64,000 nt of DNA from NCBI GenBank assembly GCA_041691315.1, contig JBEPUW010000005.1, positions 1 to 64,000 on the forward strand. Reading direction: 5' to 3'. This stretch comes from Poindextera sp041691315 (GTDB lineage: Bacteria; Pseudomonadota; Alphaproteobacteria; Caulobacterales; Caulobacteraceae). A program made the translations under genes and the position numbers. Under the pieces are notes generated by a model. The model was given only the letters and a program-made list of their open reading frames with translations. It was not told the DNA's origin and made no database searches. Below, piece after piece: positions 40,772 to 49,140 of the stretch; the stretch's first letter is position 1; every line of letters starts with the position of its first letter.

Positions 40772-42721
40772 TCAGTCGCCCGGCCTTGGTGGCTCAAGGC
40801 TCAGCCAGGCCGGCCCCGACGCGAGCGCGCGCACGCAAACCCGCTGTTGCGCGTCCAGCACGGCGACCTCGGCCGGCACGCCCTCGAAGCGCACGATGAA
40901 CCCTTGCGGAAACTGGATCCGCGGCGCGTAGATTTCGCTCGGCGCATCGATCCGCGCATCGGCGGCGAAGTCGAGCCGGAAGCGCCGGGTGCGCCGGTCG
41001 AAGGCCACAGCTTCGGTGCGCCCCTGCACCCGGCGGGCGTACGGCCGACAGAAGCCTTCGACCGCCCGGCCGCCGGAGTTCGGGTCGGCCGGATCGACCC
41101 GCTGATCGAGCGAGAAGATCGACAAGTCTTCCTGATTCCAGCCGTCGCCGATGCGCGCATCGTTGCGATTGGAGGCGGTGTAGTTCCACTGCGTGGAGTG
41201 CAGCCCAAGCGCGTCCATGGCGTCGTACATCAGCGAAAGCGCGGTGATGTGCGGGTCCCAGACCCCGTCGCGTTCCCCACGCGCCCAGGCGGCATAGGCC
41301 TGCCCGTGATGCAGGTCGAAGGGAATGCCGAACTCGCCGACCAGGCTGGGCGCGCCGCCAGGAAAGCCGTCCGCGGCGGCGGCCAGCCCGGCAAGCTCGC
41401 GTTGGAAGCGTTCGGCGAGCGCGTCTTCGCGGCCGGCGGCGTCGAAGGCTTTCAGATAGAGGGTGGCGACATCGTACCAGTGGCTGGCGTTCACCGTCCG
41501 CTCGGGCAGGTCATCCGGAAAGCGGTGACCCGCGGCCAGCGCGAACGCGTCCATCTCGGCGAACACCGACCAGGCCGGCTGGCTTCGCCTTATGGTCGCC
41601 GCGACCTGGCGAAAGAACGGGCCGTACCCGTCGGCCTGCAGCGAAAGGCGCCGGTCCTGGACGACTTCGAAAAAGGCTTCCGTCAACGCGACGGCGCGCT
41701 TGTCTTGGAGGCGATAGGCGCCGGCCCGTTCGAACGGACAGTCGACGTCGTCGCGCCAGATCCTGACCGCCTTGGCGTTGAAGGTCTGCGTCTCGGTCGG
41801 CACGGCCGCGCCGCTCGGATCGCGGGTGAGCACCGGGACGGTGACCTGCAGGCCCTGGGCCATGGCCAGGCTGTCGAGCGGCGCCAGCGCCGGCCCGATC
41901 CGCGGCCGTTCGGGGTGGTTCGCGCTGGCCGCCAGATGGCGATAGCTCAGCGGCTGGCCGATCCAGCCGCCGCTCGGCTCGTTCAGCGTGTCGAAGCCGA
42001 TGACGTTCGGCAGGTCGGCGAGCCGCCGCGCCACCTGGTCCATCGCGCCCAGGTAGCGGTTCTGCAGGAAGTCCTGGACGTTTTCACCGGCGATCTCAAA
42101 CCTGGGCGTCAGCAGGCGCCCGCCCCAAAAAAGGGTCCACATGATCGCATTGGCGGGCAGCCGGTAGTTCGATCCCCAACTCATCTGCGGATAGGCGGCC
42201 TGGCGCGGCGTCGGGTCGGAATAGTCGTAGCGCGCCTGCATGACGTGGGCGGCTTGGGCTGCATCGAATCGGGTGAAGTCCAGCCCGACCGCCTCGAAGG
42301 TCCAGCCGGGCGCGCCGTCGCCGCCGCTCATGCGGCTCCAGACGTCCTGGTGGAAGTCGATGAAAACGGTAAGGCCGTGCTCGCCGGCGCGACGGCAGAC
42401 CTCGGTGAAATAGTCGAGGTAGTCGGTGTCGTACTGGCCGGGGCCGCTATGCTCGACCGCCTCCCAGCTGGTCAGCAGCCGCAGGCTGTTGAAGCCCCAA
42501 TGGGCGAGCCGGCCCAGATGCTCGGCCGCGTCCTCCAGGGGAAACGGACGGCCGATGAAGGAGACGTCGCGGTGGTCGGCGAAGTCGCTCGGATGCTGGG
42601 TCCCGCCGCCCGGCCAGGGCGTCTTGCTGTCGCCGCCGAGATTGACCCCGCGCAGCATGACCTGCCGGCCCTTGGCGTCGAGGAACAGCGACCCGTGCTG
42701 TCGGATGTCGGGGCCGCCCAC
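40772..42721 (-). CDS. GH5 glycosidase, GH5_12/endoglycoceramidase-related
   Basis: 649 residues from GTG 42721 (AAGG upstream, 5 bp after the previous stop). Opening L-R-G-V-N-L-G-G and F-N-S-L-R-L-L are typical GH5; the acid/base Glu is in F-D-T-L-N-E-P-S-G-G and the nucleophile Glu in L-V-G-E-F-G-I-P-F. The insert with G-E-N-V-Q-D-F-L-Q-N-R and C-terminal beta-sandwich match the subfamily containing steryl-glucosidases and glucosylceramidases. No signal peptide, so it works in the cytoplasm on an imported glycoside. Last gene of the minus-strand operon. Confidence 0.8.
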   Translation of the reverse strand: MGGPDIRQHGSLFLDAKGRQVMLRGVNLGGDSKTPWPGGGTQHPSDFADHRDVSFIGRPFPLEDAAEHLGRLAHWGFNSLRLLTSWEAVEHSGPGQYDTDYLDYFTEVCRRAGEHGLTVFIDFHQDVWSRMSGGDGAPGWTFEAVGLDFTRFDAAQAAHVMQARYDYSDPTPRQAAYPQMSWGSNYRLPANAIMWTLFWGGRLLTPRFEIAGENVQDFLQNRYLGAMDQVARRLADLPNVIGFDTLNEPSGGWIGQPLSYRHLAASANHPERPRIGPALAPLDSLAMAQGLQVTVPVLTRDPSGAAVPTETQTFNAKAVRIWRDDVDCPFERAGAYRLQDKRAVALTEAFFEVVQDRRLSLQADGYGPFFRQVAATIRRSQPAWSVFAEMDAFALAAGHRFPDDLPERTVNASHWYDVATLYLKAFDAAGREDALAERFQRELAGLAAAADGFPGGAPSLVGEFGIPFDLHHGQAYAAWARGERDGVWDPHITALSLMYDAMDALGLHSTQWNYTASNRNDARIGDGWNQEDLSIFSLDQRVDPADPNSGGRAVEGFCRPYARRVQGRTEAVAFDRRTRRFRLDFAADARIDAPSEIYAPRIQFPQGFIVRFEGVPAEVAVLDAQQRVCVRALASGPAWLSLEPPRPGD

Positions 42722-42726
42722 GGCCT

Positions 42727-43602
42727 TTAGCCTGCGCGTTTGGGAATGATGCCCAGCCGTTCGGCGCGTTCGCGCCATTCCAGGCCCACCTCGGGCCAGG
42801 CTTCCGGTTCCGGCAGCCGGCCGCCGGGGAGCGGCCAGACGATCGGCGTCGCGCCGCCGTCGATGATCGCGCCGTCGGCGATCCCGTCGCGGTCGACGGA
42901 GGGATGTGCACGCTCGCCGCCGCGGGTGCAGCCGTCCCGGAAATAGATCGCGGTGTAGACGCGCCGCGTCTGCTGCGAACGGTTGGCCTTGGCCATATGC
43001 ACCGTGGCCCCGTGGTGGAAGATCACGTCGCCAAGGGCGCAGTGCACGAAGACCGGCGGCGTCTCGGCGTATTTCGCTTCCAGCGCCTTCCCTGCGCCGG
43101 GGGTTTTGAAGATGTCGATGAATTCCGCCGCGTCCCGATGCGAGCCGGGCACATAGCCCATGCAGCCGGACAGGTCGTCGACCGCGCCCAGCGGAATCCA
43201 GACCGTGGCGTTGTCGTGCTCGGCGATCGGCCAGTAGGGCTGGTCGGTGTGGGCCTCGGTCTCGCGACCACCGGCTTCCTTGTAGAGCGCCTGGTCATGC
43301 CACAGCCGGATGCGCTCTGCCCCGATCACCGCCGCGGCGATCTCGCCGATCTTGGGATGAAAGGTCAAAGGCCGCACGCCGGGGAAGTCTTCCCAGATGT
43401 ACTGGCACTGCAGGAACGACTGTTCGTACGGTGACTTGTCTTCCAGGCGGCGGGTGTCGCCGCGCTTGCGGACGGCCACCGCCTGGTCAACGGCCGCGCC
43501 GTAGCGCTCGATCTCCGCAGCATTCAGGACGCCGGGAACGTGCAGGAAGCCGTCACGGCGGAAGCGCGCGGCGTAGTCGGCGAGGGTGGCGGCGTCGATC
43601 AT
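42727..43602 (-). CDS. Phytanoyl-CoA dioxygenase-family Fe/2OG oxygenase 1
   Basis: 291 residues. Fe(II)/2-oxoglutarate enzyme: H-T-D (in E-A-H-T-D-Q-P-Y) and a distal His (H-H-G-A-T-V-H-M-A) supply the facial triad, and the R-R-V-Y-T-A-I-Y segment binds 2-oxoglutarate. ATG 43602 overlaps the upstream stop by ATGA. One of three consecutive paralogues in this operon; PhyH enzymes hydroxylate aliphatic or polycyclic substrates. Confidence 0.85.
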   Translation of the reverse strand: MIDAATLADYAARFRRDGFLHVPGVLNAAEIERYGAAVDQAVAVRKRGDTRRLEDKSPYEQSFLQCQYIWEDFPGVRPLTFHPKIGEIAAAVIGAERIRLWHDQALYKEAGGRETEAHTDQPYWPIAEHDNATVWIPLGAVDDLSGCMGYVPGSHRDAAEFIDIFKTPGAGKALEAKYAETPPVFVHCALGDVIFHHGATVHMAKANRSQQTRRVYTAIYFRDGCTRGGERAHPSVDRDGIADGAIIDGGATPIVWPLPGGRLPEPEAWPEVGLEWRERAERLGIIPKRAG

Positions 43603-44417
43603 GGCCGGCTCCCGCCGCACAGGATGGGGAACTGCCGATCGGGATCAGTTTGAGCGACACGCTCACCCCGCGGCGTCACGGCTTCGGCCCCGTCCGGCGC
43701 ATACTGCAGGATATAGGCCTTGCGGACGGTGCCGAGCTTCAGGTTGGGACCCGTCCGGTGCGGCGCGAGCGACGAAAAGACGATCACGTCGCCGGCCTTG
43801 GCGGGCGCGGGCACGGCGTCCGGTGCGTCTTCCAGGCACTTCAGCCCGATCGACGTCGCCCAGTGATCGAGCGTGCCGAGCTTGTGCATCCCTGGCGCGA
43901 TCCACGGGCAGCCGTTTTCGGTGTCGACATCGACCAGGGGGATCCAGAAGGTGAGATACTGCTGCGGCTCGACGAAGGTGTAGCCATTGTCCTGGTGCCA
44001 GGGGAATTCCTGCGGCTTGCCGGATTTCTTATAGACCGACTGGTCCCAGTAGAGGCGTACGTCGTCGCCGATCAGGTCGTGGCAGACGTCGGCGATTGCC
44101 GGGTGGGCCGCGAATGCGCGCAATACCGACGACTTCCTGACGATGTGGACGGTGAAGGTGATCGCATCGGCCGACGAGATGGCGCTGGCCGAACCCGTCG
44201 TGCGCAACCGGCGCTCATGTTCCTGCTCGAGCGGGTCGATGGCGGCTTCGACGGCGGCCAGCTCCTGCGCCGTGAAGGCGTCGCGCAGGATAAAAAACCC
44301 GGCGCTGTCGAACTGCCGCTTCTGCTCCGGCGTCACGCGCCGCAGCCGCTCGGTGGGGCCTTGCCGCCAGACGAAATCGCGGTTGCGCGGATGCAGGCGA
44401 TAGGCGAGTTCGGTCAT
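43599..44417 (-). CDS. Phytanoyl-CoA dioxygenase-family Fe/2OG oxygenase 2
   Basis: 272 residues. Metal triad in F-P-W-H-Q-D-N and the distal S-L-A-P-H-R-T-G-P-N histidine, with R in the same segment to hold 2-oxoglutarate. Sequence is clearly different from its neighbours although the same family, so each probably attacks a different position or intermediate. Start overlaps previous stop (ATGA). Confidence 0.87.
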   Translation of the reverse strand: MTELAYRLHPRNRDFVWRQGPTERLRRVTPEQKRQFDSAGFFILRDAFTAQELAAVEAAIDPLEQEHERRLRTTGSASAISSADAITFTVHIVRKSSVLRAFAAHPAIADVCHDLIGDDVRLYWDQSVYKKSGKPQEFPWHQDNGYTFVEPQQYLTFWIPLVDVDTENGCPWIAPGMHKLGTLDHWATSIGLKCLEDAPDAVPAPAKAGDVIVFSSLAPHRTGPNLKLGTVRKAYILQYAPDGAEAVTPRGERVAQTDPDRQFPILCGGSRP

Positions 44418-45211
44418 GCGGCCTCCCGGCGCCGGACCGGGATCCAGCGGTTGACGTGAGCGAGCGTTCTCTCGATCTCAGGGGTCTCGGCGCGGGTGCC
44501 CGCGCGGGCGTAGTGGTAGACCATCGCCGCCCGCCGCTCGTCCGCGACGTTGTCGGTCGACATGTGCATCAGGTAGCTGTGGAAGAAGAGCACGTCGCCG
44601 GGCTCCATCAGGGCCGGTTCGCGGGCCGAATCGTCCTGGTCGACGATCTCGGTATAGGCGCGGTTGGCCGCCGGTCGCCGGTCCGGCACGTGGGCGTGGA
44701 TCGGCCCCTTGTGCGAGCCGGGCAGCACCCAAAGGCAGCCGTTCTGCAGCGTCGCCCTGGACAGCGCCACCCAGACGCCCACCTGCGGCTGGCGGTCGAA
44801 ACGGAAATAGTAGGAATCCTGGTGCCAGGGCTGGCCGATCACGCCCGGGTTCTTGAAGATGAACTGGCTCTGGAAGCAGTCCAGGTCGGGACCGAGGATC
44901 TCCGCCACGCGGTCGACAATAGCGTCGCGGCCGGCGATCTCGCGCGACAGCCCCTCGGTGTGGCAGTTGAACACCTTGGCGATGCGGTCTTCCGGATTGA
45001 CCGCCGTCGGGCTTGGCTCGCGCTCGGGGAAGATCCCGTAATTGGGGCCGGCGGCATAGAGCGTTTCGCCCGGGTGGTCCTCGGGCGGGTCGGCGCGAAT
45101 TCGGGCGATCACCTCGTCCTCGATCGCCTTGGTCTCGGCCGGCGGAACAAGCCCGCGCAGCACGAAGAAACCATTGTCGTTCCACGCCGCCCGGCGCGTG
45201 CTGGCGTCCAT
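44414..45211 (-). CDS. Phytanoyl-CoA dioxygenase-family Fe/2OG oxygenase 3
   Basis: 265 residues from ATG 45211, behind a GAGGAGG site; longer frames upstream only read the AT-rich leader. Metal triad H-Q-D in Q-P-W-H-Q-D-S-Y-Y and distal F-F-H-S-Y-L-M-H-M-S. R-R-A-A-M-V-Y-H-Y near the end. First of the three-oxygenase block, with an A/T-rich 73-bp gap before it that may hold an internal promoter. Confidence 0.87.
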   Translation of the reverse strand: MDASTRRAAWNDNGFFVLRGLVPPAETKAIEDEVIARIRADPPEDHPGETLYAAGPNYGIFPEREPSPTAVNPEDRIAKVFNCHTEGLSREIAGRDAIVDRVAEILGPDLDCFQSQFIFKNPGVIGQPWHQDSYYFRFDRQPQVGVWVALSRATLQNGCLWVLPGSHKGPIHAHVPDRRPAANRAYTEIVDQDDSAREPALMEPGDVLFFHSYLMHMSTDNVADERRAAMVYHYARAGTRAETPEIERTLAHVNRWIPVRRREAA

Positions 45212-45284
45212 CGGGTCCTCCTCGGGGTTTTCAATAATATATCTAGACATGCGCTCTGAGTCTATTTTCGATCTAATTTTCTTT

Positions 45285-46643
45285 TCAGCCGGCTAATTCG
45301 GGATTGAGCGTTTCGGGCTCGGCGAGGCGGCGGGCGGCCAGCTGTTCGACAATCGCATCGTGGCCGCCCTTGCGCATCGGATAGAACAGCATCGCCAGTC
45401 CCGCGAGTAGCAGCCCGGCGGCAGGCAGACCGATCATGATGAGCTTGATGCCCGCCAGCGTGGCGGGCGCCTGCGCCACGTTGGACCTATAGCCGACGGC
45501 GCCAAGCAGCGTCCCGAACAGGCCGGCGCCCAGTCCGAGCGCGACCTTCAGAAAGAGCTGGCCCAGCCCGAATATGAACGACTCGGTTCGCGGCCCGCCG
45601 GACCATTCTCCGTACTCGACGGTGTCCGGCAGCATCGACCAGAAGGTGAAGGCGATCCCCGTGGAGCCGATGTTTATCGCCCCCAGCCAGACGATCATGG
45701 CCGCCGAGCTGTGGATGTCCACCGCGGCGAATACGGCCAGCATGGCGAGTCCCCAGCCGGTGGCGGCGAACCAGACATTGCGTTTGCCGATGTGTTTGGT
45801 GATCAGGACCCAGGCCGGAATCGCCACCAGCCCCACCGCCGACATGGCGACCAGCGCATAGCGCGCCGACGCCTCGTCCCTGAGATAGTATTTGAAGTAA
45901 TAGAGCACCGACTTGCCCAGGGCGGTGGAACAGACGAAGGCGCAGCCGGTCGCCAGCATCAGCACCCAGAAGGCGCGGTTCCCGGCGACCGCGCGCCAGG
46001 ACCCGGCGAGGTCGAGCCGGCTGGCCTCGGTGTCCGCTTCCGCGGGCTCGCGCGTGGACAGATAGACGATAGGAAAAATCGCCGTCGCCAGCAGGGCGAA
46101 CACAGCGGCCGCCCAGGTAAAGCCGCTCGACGCCTTGCCGTGTCCCAGGGCGCCGATCAGCGGATAGGTGAAATAGGAGATGGTGAGCGCCGCCAGCATG
46201 CCGAACACCATGCGCAGGCCGGCAATGGTCGAGCGTTCGTCGGAGTTGTCGGTGAGACGGGCGTTGAGCGAGGTGTAGGGGATGGAGAGCGCGGTATAGG
46301 CGAAGCGGAAGATGATGTGGCTAGCCATCAGCCAGACCGCCAGCCAGACCCCCTCGATCGGCGGGCGGTAGTAGAGCAGCACGAAGCACAGGCCGAGCGG
46401 CACGCAGCCGAACAGGATGTAAGGGCGATATCGGCCGCGGCGCGTCCGCGTGCGGTCGGCGATCGTCCCCATCAGCGGGTCGGAAAGCGCATCGACGATG
46501 GAGGCGATCATGTAGATCAGCCCCGCGGTCACCGCCGAAAGACCGACGGCGTCGGTGTAGAAGAACAGCAGGAAGATCGAGACGCTCTGCCAGTAGAGAT
46601 TGCAGGCGTAGTCGCCGAGCGTGAAGCCCAACTTTCTCGCCAT
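45285..46643 (-). CDS. GPH-family sugar:cation symporter
   Basis: 452 residues, 12 membrane helices. Glycoside-pentoside-hexuronide (MelB-like) features: D-P-L-M-G-T-I-A-D-R-T-R-T-R-R-G-R-Y-R-P after helix 2 and Y-T-S-L-N-A-R-L after helix 4. It would carry the glycoside, or sugars released from it, across the inner membrane with Na+ or H+. Positioned between the esterase and the oxygenases. Confidence 0.9.
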   Translation of the reverse strand: MARKLGFTLGDYACNLYWQSVSIFLLFFYTDAVGLSAVTAGLIYMIASIVDALSDPLMGTIADRTRTRRGRYRPYILFGCVPLGLCFVLLYYRPPIEGVWLAVWLMASHIIFRFAYTALSIPYTSLNARLTDNSDERSTIAGLRMVFGMLAALTISYFTYPLIGALGHGKASSGFTWAAAVFALLATAIFPIVYLSTREPAEADTEASRLDLAGSWRAVAGNRAFWVLMLATGCAFVCSTALGKSVLYYFKYYLRDEASARYALVAMSAVGLVAIPAWVLITKHIGKRNVWFAATGWGLAMLAVFAAVDIHSSAAMIVWLGAINIGSTGIAFTFWSMLPDTVEYGEWSGGPRTESFIFGLGQLFLKVALGLGAGLFGTLLGAVGYRSNVAQAPATLAGIKLIMIGLPAAGLLLAGLAMLFYPMRKGGHDAIVEQLAARRLAEPETLNPELAG

Positions 46644-46660
46644 GCTGAGCCGGTGTCGGG

Positions 46661-48247
46661 TTATCGCGGTTCCTCCGGCGTCTCAGTGCGCGCGGCCGCG
46701 GCGGCCCGCTCGACGGCGTCGAGCCGGTCGGCGTCGCGCGCGCGCTCGACCACCGCGCCCTTGTCGCTGAACAGCATGAGCGGATCGCCGCTCGCCTGCC
46801 GCGGCCAGCGCGGCAGCCCGCGGCCGTTCGGATCGCCGGTCTTGGCGAAGTTGGTCCAGTAGTCTCCCATCAGCCGCGCCATCGCCCGATCCGCCGGATT
46901 GGCGGAAGCCGGCAGGTTGCCGAACAGGAAGGCGAGCTCGGAGGCGTGCGCCGCCCCCGTTCGCCGGCCGCGCTCGGCCTCGGCGACATAGTCGAAGACA
47001 TAGCGCCAGGCCGGTGCGCCCCTGGCCGCCATCAGCCGCGCATAGCCGCGCGCCGCCTCGGTGAACAGGTAGTCGTCGATCAGGGCCGGAGCCGGTGGGT
47101 CGCCATAGACGCGTTTCAGGTCGGCCAGCGACGCCTGATTGAGCTGGGCTCTGATCGAGCTCATCAATAGCGGCGCGAAGACTTCCTGGCTGAGTTCGGC
47201 GCCGTTCGAGCCGACGATGAAGGGCGAAGCCGGCACGGCGCCCGCCGCGAAGCGCTCGACCGGATCGTCCAGCGCGACGTCGCCGTCGATCACCGGGGCG
47301 GTGAACCGGTCGTACTGCATGTCGGCAAGGCCCAGGCCGCCCTGCACGACGTCGACCGGCAGCGCCCTGAGCTGGTTGGCACCCGGGTTGTGGAGCCCCG
47401 CGGCGGTCGCGAAGGCGACCCCGGCCGCCTCCGCCGATATCTGGCCCGGCCGGCCGGTGCGCAGCCGCGCATAGGCCAGGCGGTTGGCGCCGGACTGCAC
47501 GATCGCCTTGGCGAACAGGCCCTGGGCCGGCGGCGCCGCCATCAGGAAATCCACCGCCGCGCCGCCGGCGGACTCCCCGAAAAGGGTCACATTCGCCGGG
47601 TCGCCGCCGAAGGCCGCGGCGTTGGCCTTCACCCAGCGGAGCGCCGCGATCATGTCCAGCAGGGCGAAGTTGACCGCCGGACGGCCGCCAGCCTCTGCGC
47701 TGAGCGCCGGATGGGCGAAGAAGCCGAAGCGGCCGAGGCGATAGTTGAAGCTGACCAGAACGACGCCGCGCCGGGCCAGCGCCGCGCCGTCGAGCACCGG
47801 CGAGGCGCTCGATCCCATCACAAAGCCGCCGCCGTGGATCCAGACCATGACCGGCAGCGCTCTCGCCGCCACCGGACGCCAGACGTTGATCGCCAGGCAG
47901 TCCTCGCTCATCGGCTGGTCCGAGGGCGTGGCGTCGCCGGCCAGGCGCTGCTGCGGACAATCATTGCCGAACGCGACGGCTGGGCGGACGCCGGACCAGC
48001 GCGGGGCCGGCTGTGGCGCGCGCCAGCGCAGTGGCCCCACCGGCGGCGCGGCGTAGGGAATGCCGACGAACGCCTCGACGCCGTCGTGGACGCGGCCCTC
48101 CAGGCGTCCGGCCGGCGCATCGACCGTTGTCGGAGCGCCCTCGATCGACCGCGCCCGCACCGGACCGGTCATCGACAGCAGCACCAGGACGACGGAGAAG
48201 ACAGACCGCTGCGCCCGGCGCGCCCATCGGACGAAGCGCTCAGCCAC
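46661..48247 (-). CDS. Secreted type-B carboxylesterase
   Basis: 528 residues from GTG 48247. Signal peptide, then A-P-V-G-P-L-R-W-R, the oxyanion H-G-G-G-F, nucleophile G-E-S-A-G-G and the late His in G-A-A-H-A-S-E-L. Family members hydrolyse carboxylic esters, such as acyl groups on sugars or steroids. Overlaps the isomerase gene by 8 bases. Periplasmic deacylation of the imported compound is likely. Confidence 0.9.
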   Translation of the reverse strand: MAERFVRWARRAQRSVFSVVLVLLSMTGPVRARSIEGAPTTVDAPAGRLEGRVHDGVEAFVGIPYAAPPVGPLRWRAPQPAPRWSGVRPAVAFGNDCPQQRLAGDATPSDQPMSEDCLAINVWRPVAARALPVMVWIHGGGFVMGSSASPVLDGAALARRGVVLVSFNYRLGRFGFFAHPALSAEAGGRPAVNFALLDMIAALRWVKANAAAFGGDPANVTLFGESAGGAAVDFLMAAPPAQGLFAKAIVQSGANRLAYARLRTGRPGQISAEAAGVAFATAAGLHNPGANQLRALPVDVVQGGLGLADMQYDRFTAPVIDGDVALDDPVERFAAGAVPASPFIVGSNGAELSQEVFAPLLMSSIRAQLNQASLADLKRVYGDPPAPALIDDYLFTEAARGYARLMAARGAPAWRYVFDYVAEAERGRRTGAAHASELAFLFGNLPASANPADRAMARLMGDYWTNFAKTGDPNGRGLPRWPRQASGDPLMLFSDKGAVVERARDADRLDAVERAAAAARTETPEEPR

Positions 48248-49130
48248 GACACGCCGTCTCGGCCTCCGCGAAACATTCGCGCGCCACCTCGATCAGGAAT
48301 GCGGATTCGGTCCAGCGGTCGCTTTCCTCACGCAGGGCGCCGTCAGGGCCACGGATCATCTTCGGATAGAAGGCCCGCGCCGGCAGCAGTTCGGGATGGA
48401 CCGCAAAATAGTCTCCCGCCTCGGCCGCGGCGAGAAAGCCCGCGCAGCTGGCGGTCCACATGCGCCGATAATAGTCCAGATGCCGCGCCTCCGCCGGGTC
48501 GCTGGCGGTCAGCTGGCCAAAGGCGTTCGACGAGACCCGCAGGTGCATGAAGCGGGTTCGCTCGAAGATCGGCCACATCGCCTCGAACTTCATGTCCATG
48601 TCGCCATAGGTCAGCTCGTGGCCGATATACCAGTGGCCGAAGTCCCCGTTGAAGCGAAGTTCGGGGAAGCGGGCGACCAGGTCGAGGGTGCGCCGGATAT
48701 CCTGGGTCATGGTCGCGCGGTGCGTCTCGAGATAGATCGGATGCTTCTCGCTCGCGCTGATTTGCAGCAGCGCTTCGGCCAGCCGCGCCATCTCGTCGTC
48801 ACTTTCGAGGCCGGTGCCGAGCTGCACCGTCGTGCAGTCGCAGCCGGCGTCGCGCCAGGTCACGGCCGCCGCGCGCATGGCGTCCATGTCGTCAAAAACC
48901 CGCGCCAACCCGGTCGGGATCAACCCGGCCGCGAGCGCGGTCGCCGGCTTGAGCGTCTGGATCGCCTCGTATCCGGCGGCTTTGACGGCGGCATAGACCT
49001 CGGCCGGCGCGCCTCGCGGACCTTGCGACCAGTCCGGAAGGTCGGCCGGGGTGAGAAAGCTGATGCCGGCAAGCAGGCGCGGCGCGCGACCGCCGCCGTC
49101 ATTGGTGTTCGCCGGCGCGGACCCCGCCAT
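48240..49130 (-). CDS. Sugar phosphate isomerase/epimerase-like TIM barrel
   Basis: 296 residues, xylose-isomerase-like fold: metal ligands can be placed in I-Y-L-E-T-H, F-N-G-D-F-G-H-W and the F-M-H-L-R-V segment. Enzymes of this family isomerise or epimerise sugars, or act on keto-sugars and aromatic acids. 10 bp after the TonB receptor, so it is the second gene of the operon. Exact reaction unknown. Confidence 0.78.
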   Translation of the reverse strand: MAGSAPANTNDGGGRAPRLLAGISFLTPADLPDWSQGPRGAPAEVYAAVKAAGYEAIQTLKPATALAAGLIPTGLARVFDDMDAMRAAAVTWRDAGCDCTTVQLGTGLESDDEMARLAEALLQISASEKHPIYLETHRATMTQDIRRTLDLVARFPELRFNGDFGHWYIGHELTYGDMDMKFEAMWPIFERTRFMHLRVSSNAFGQLTASDPAEARHLDYYRRMWTASCAGFLAAAEAGDYFAVHPELLPARAFYPKMIRGPDGALREESDRWTESAFLIEVARECFAEAETACRG

Positions 49131-49140
49131 GCGCGCGCGC

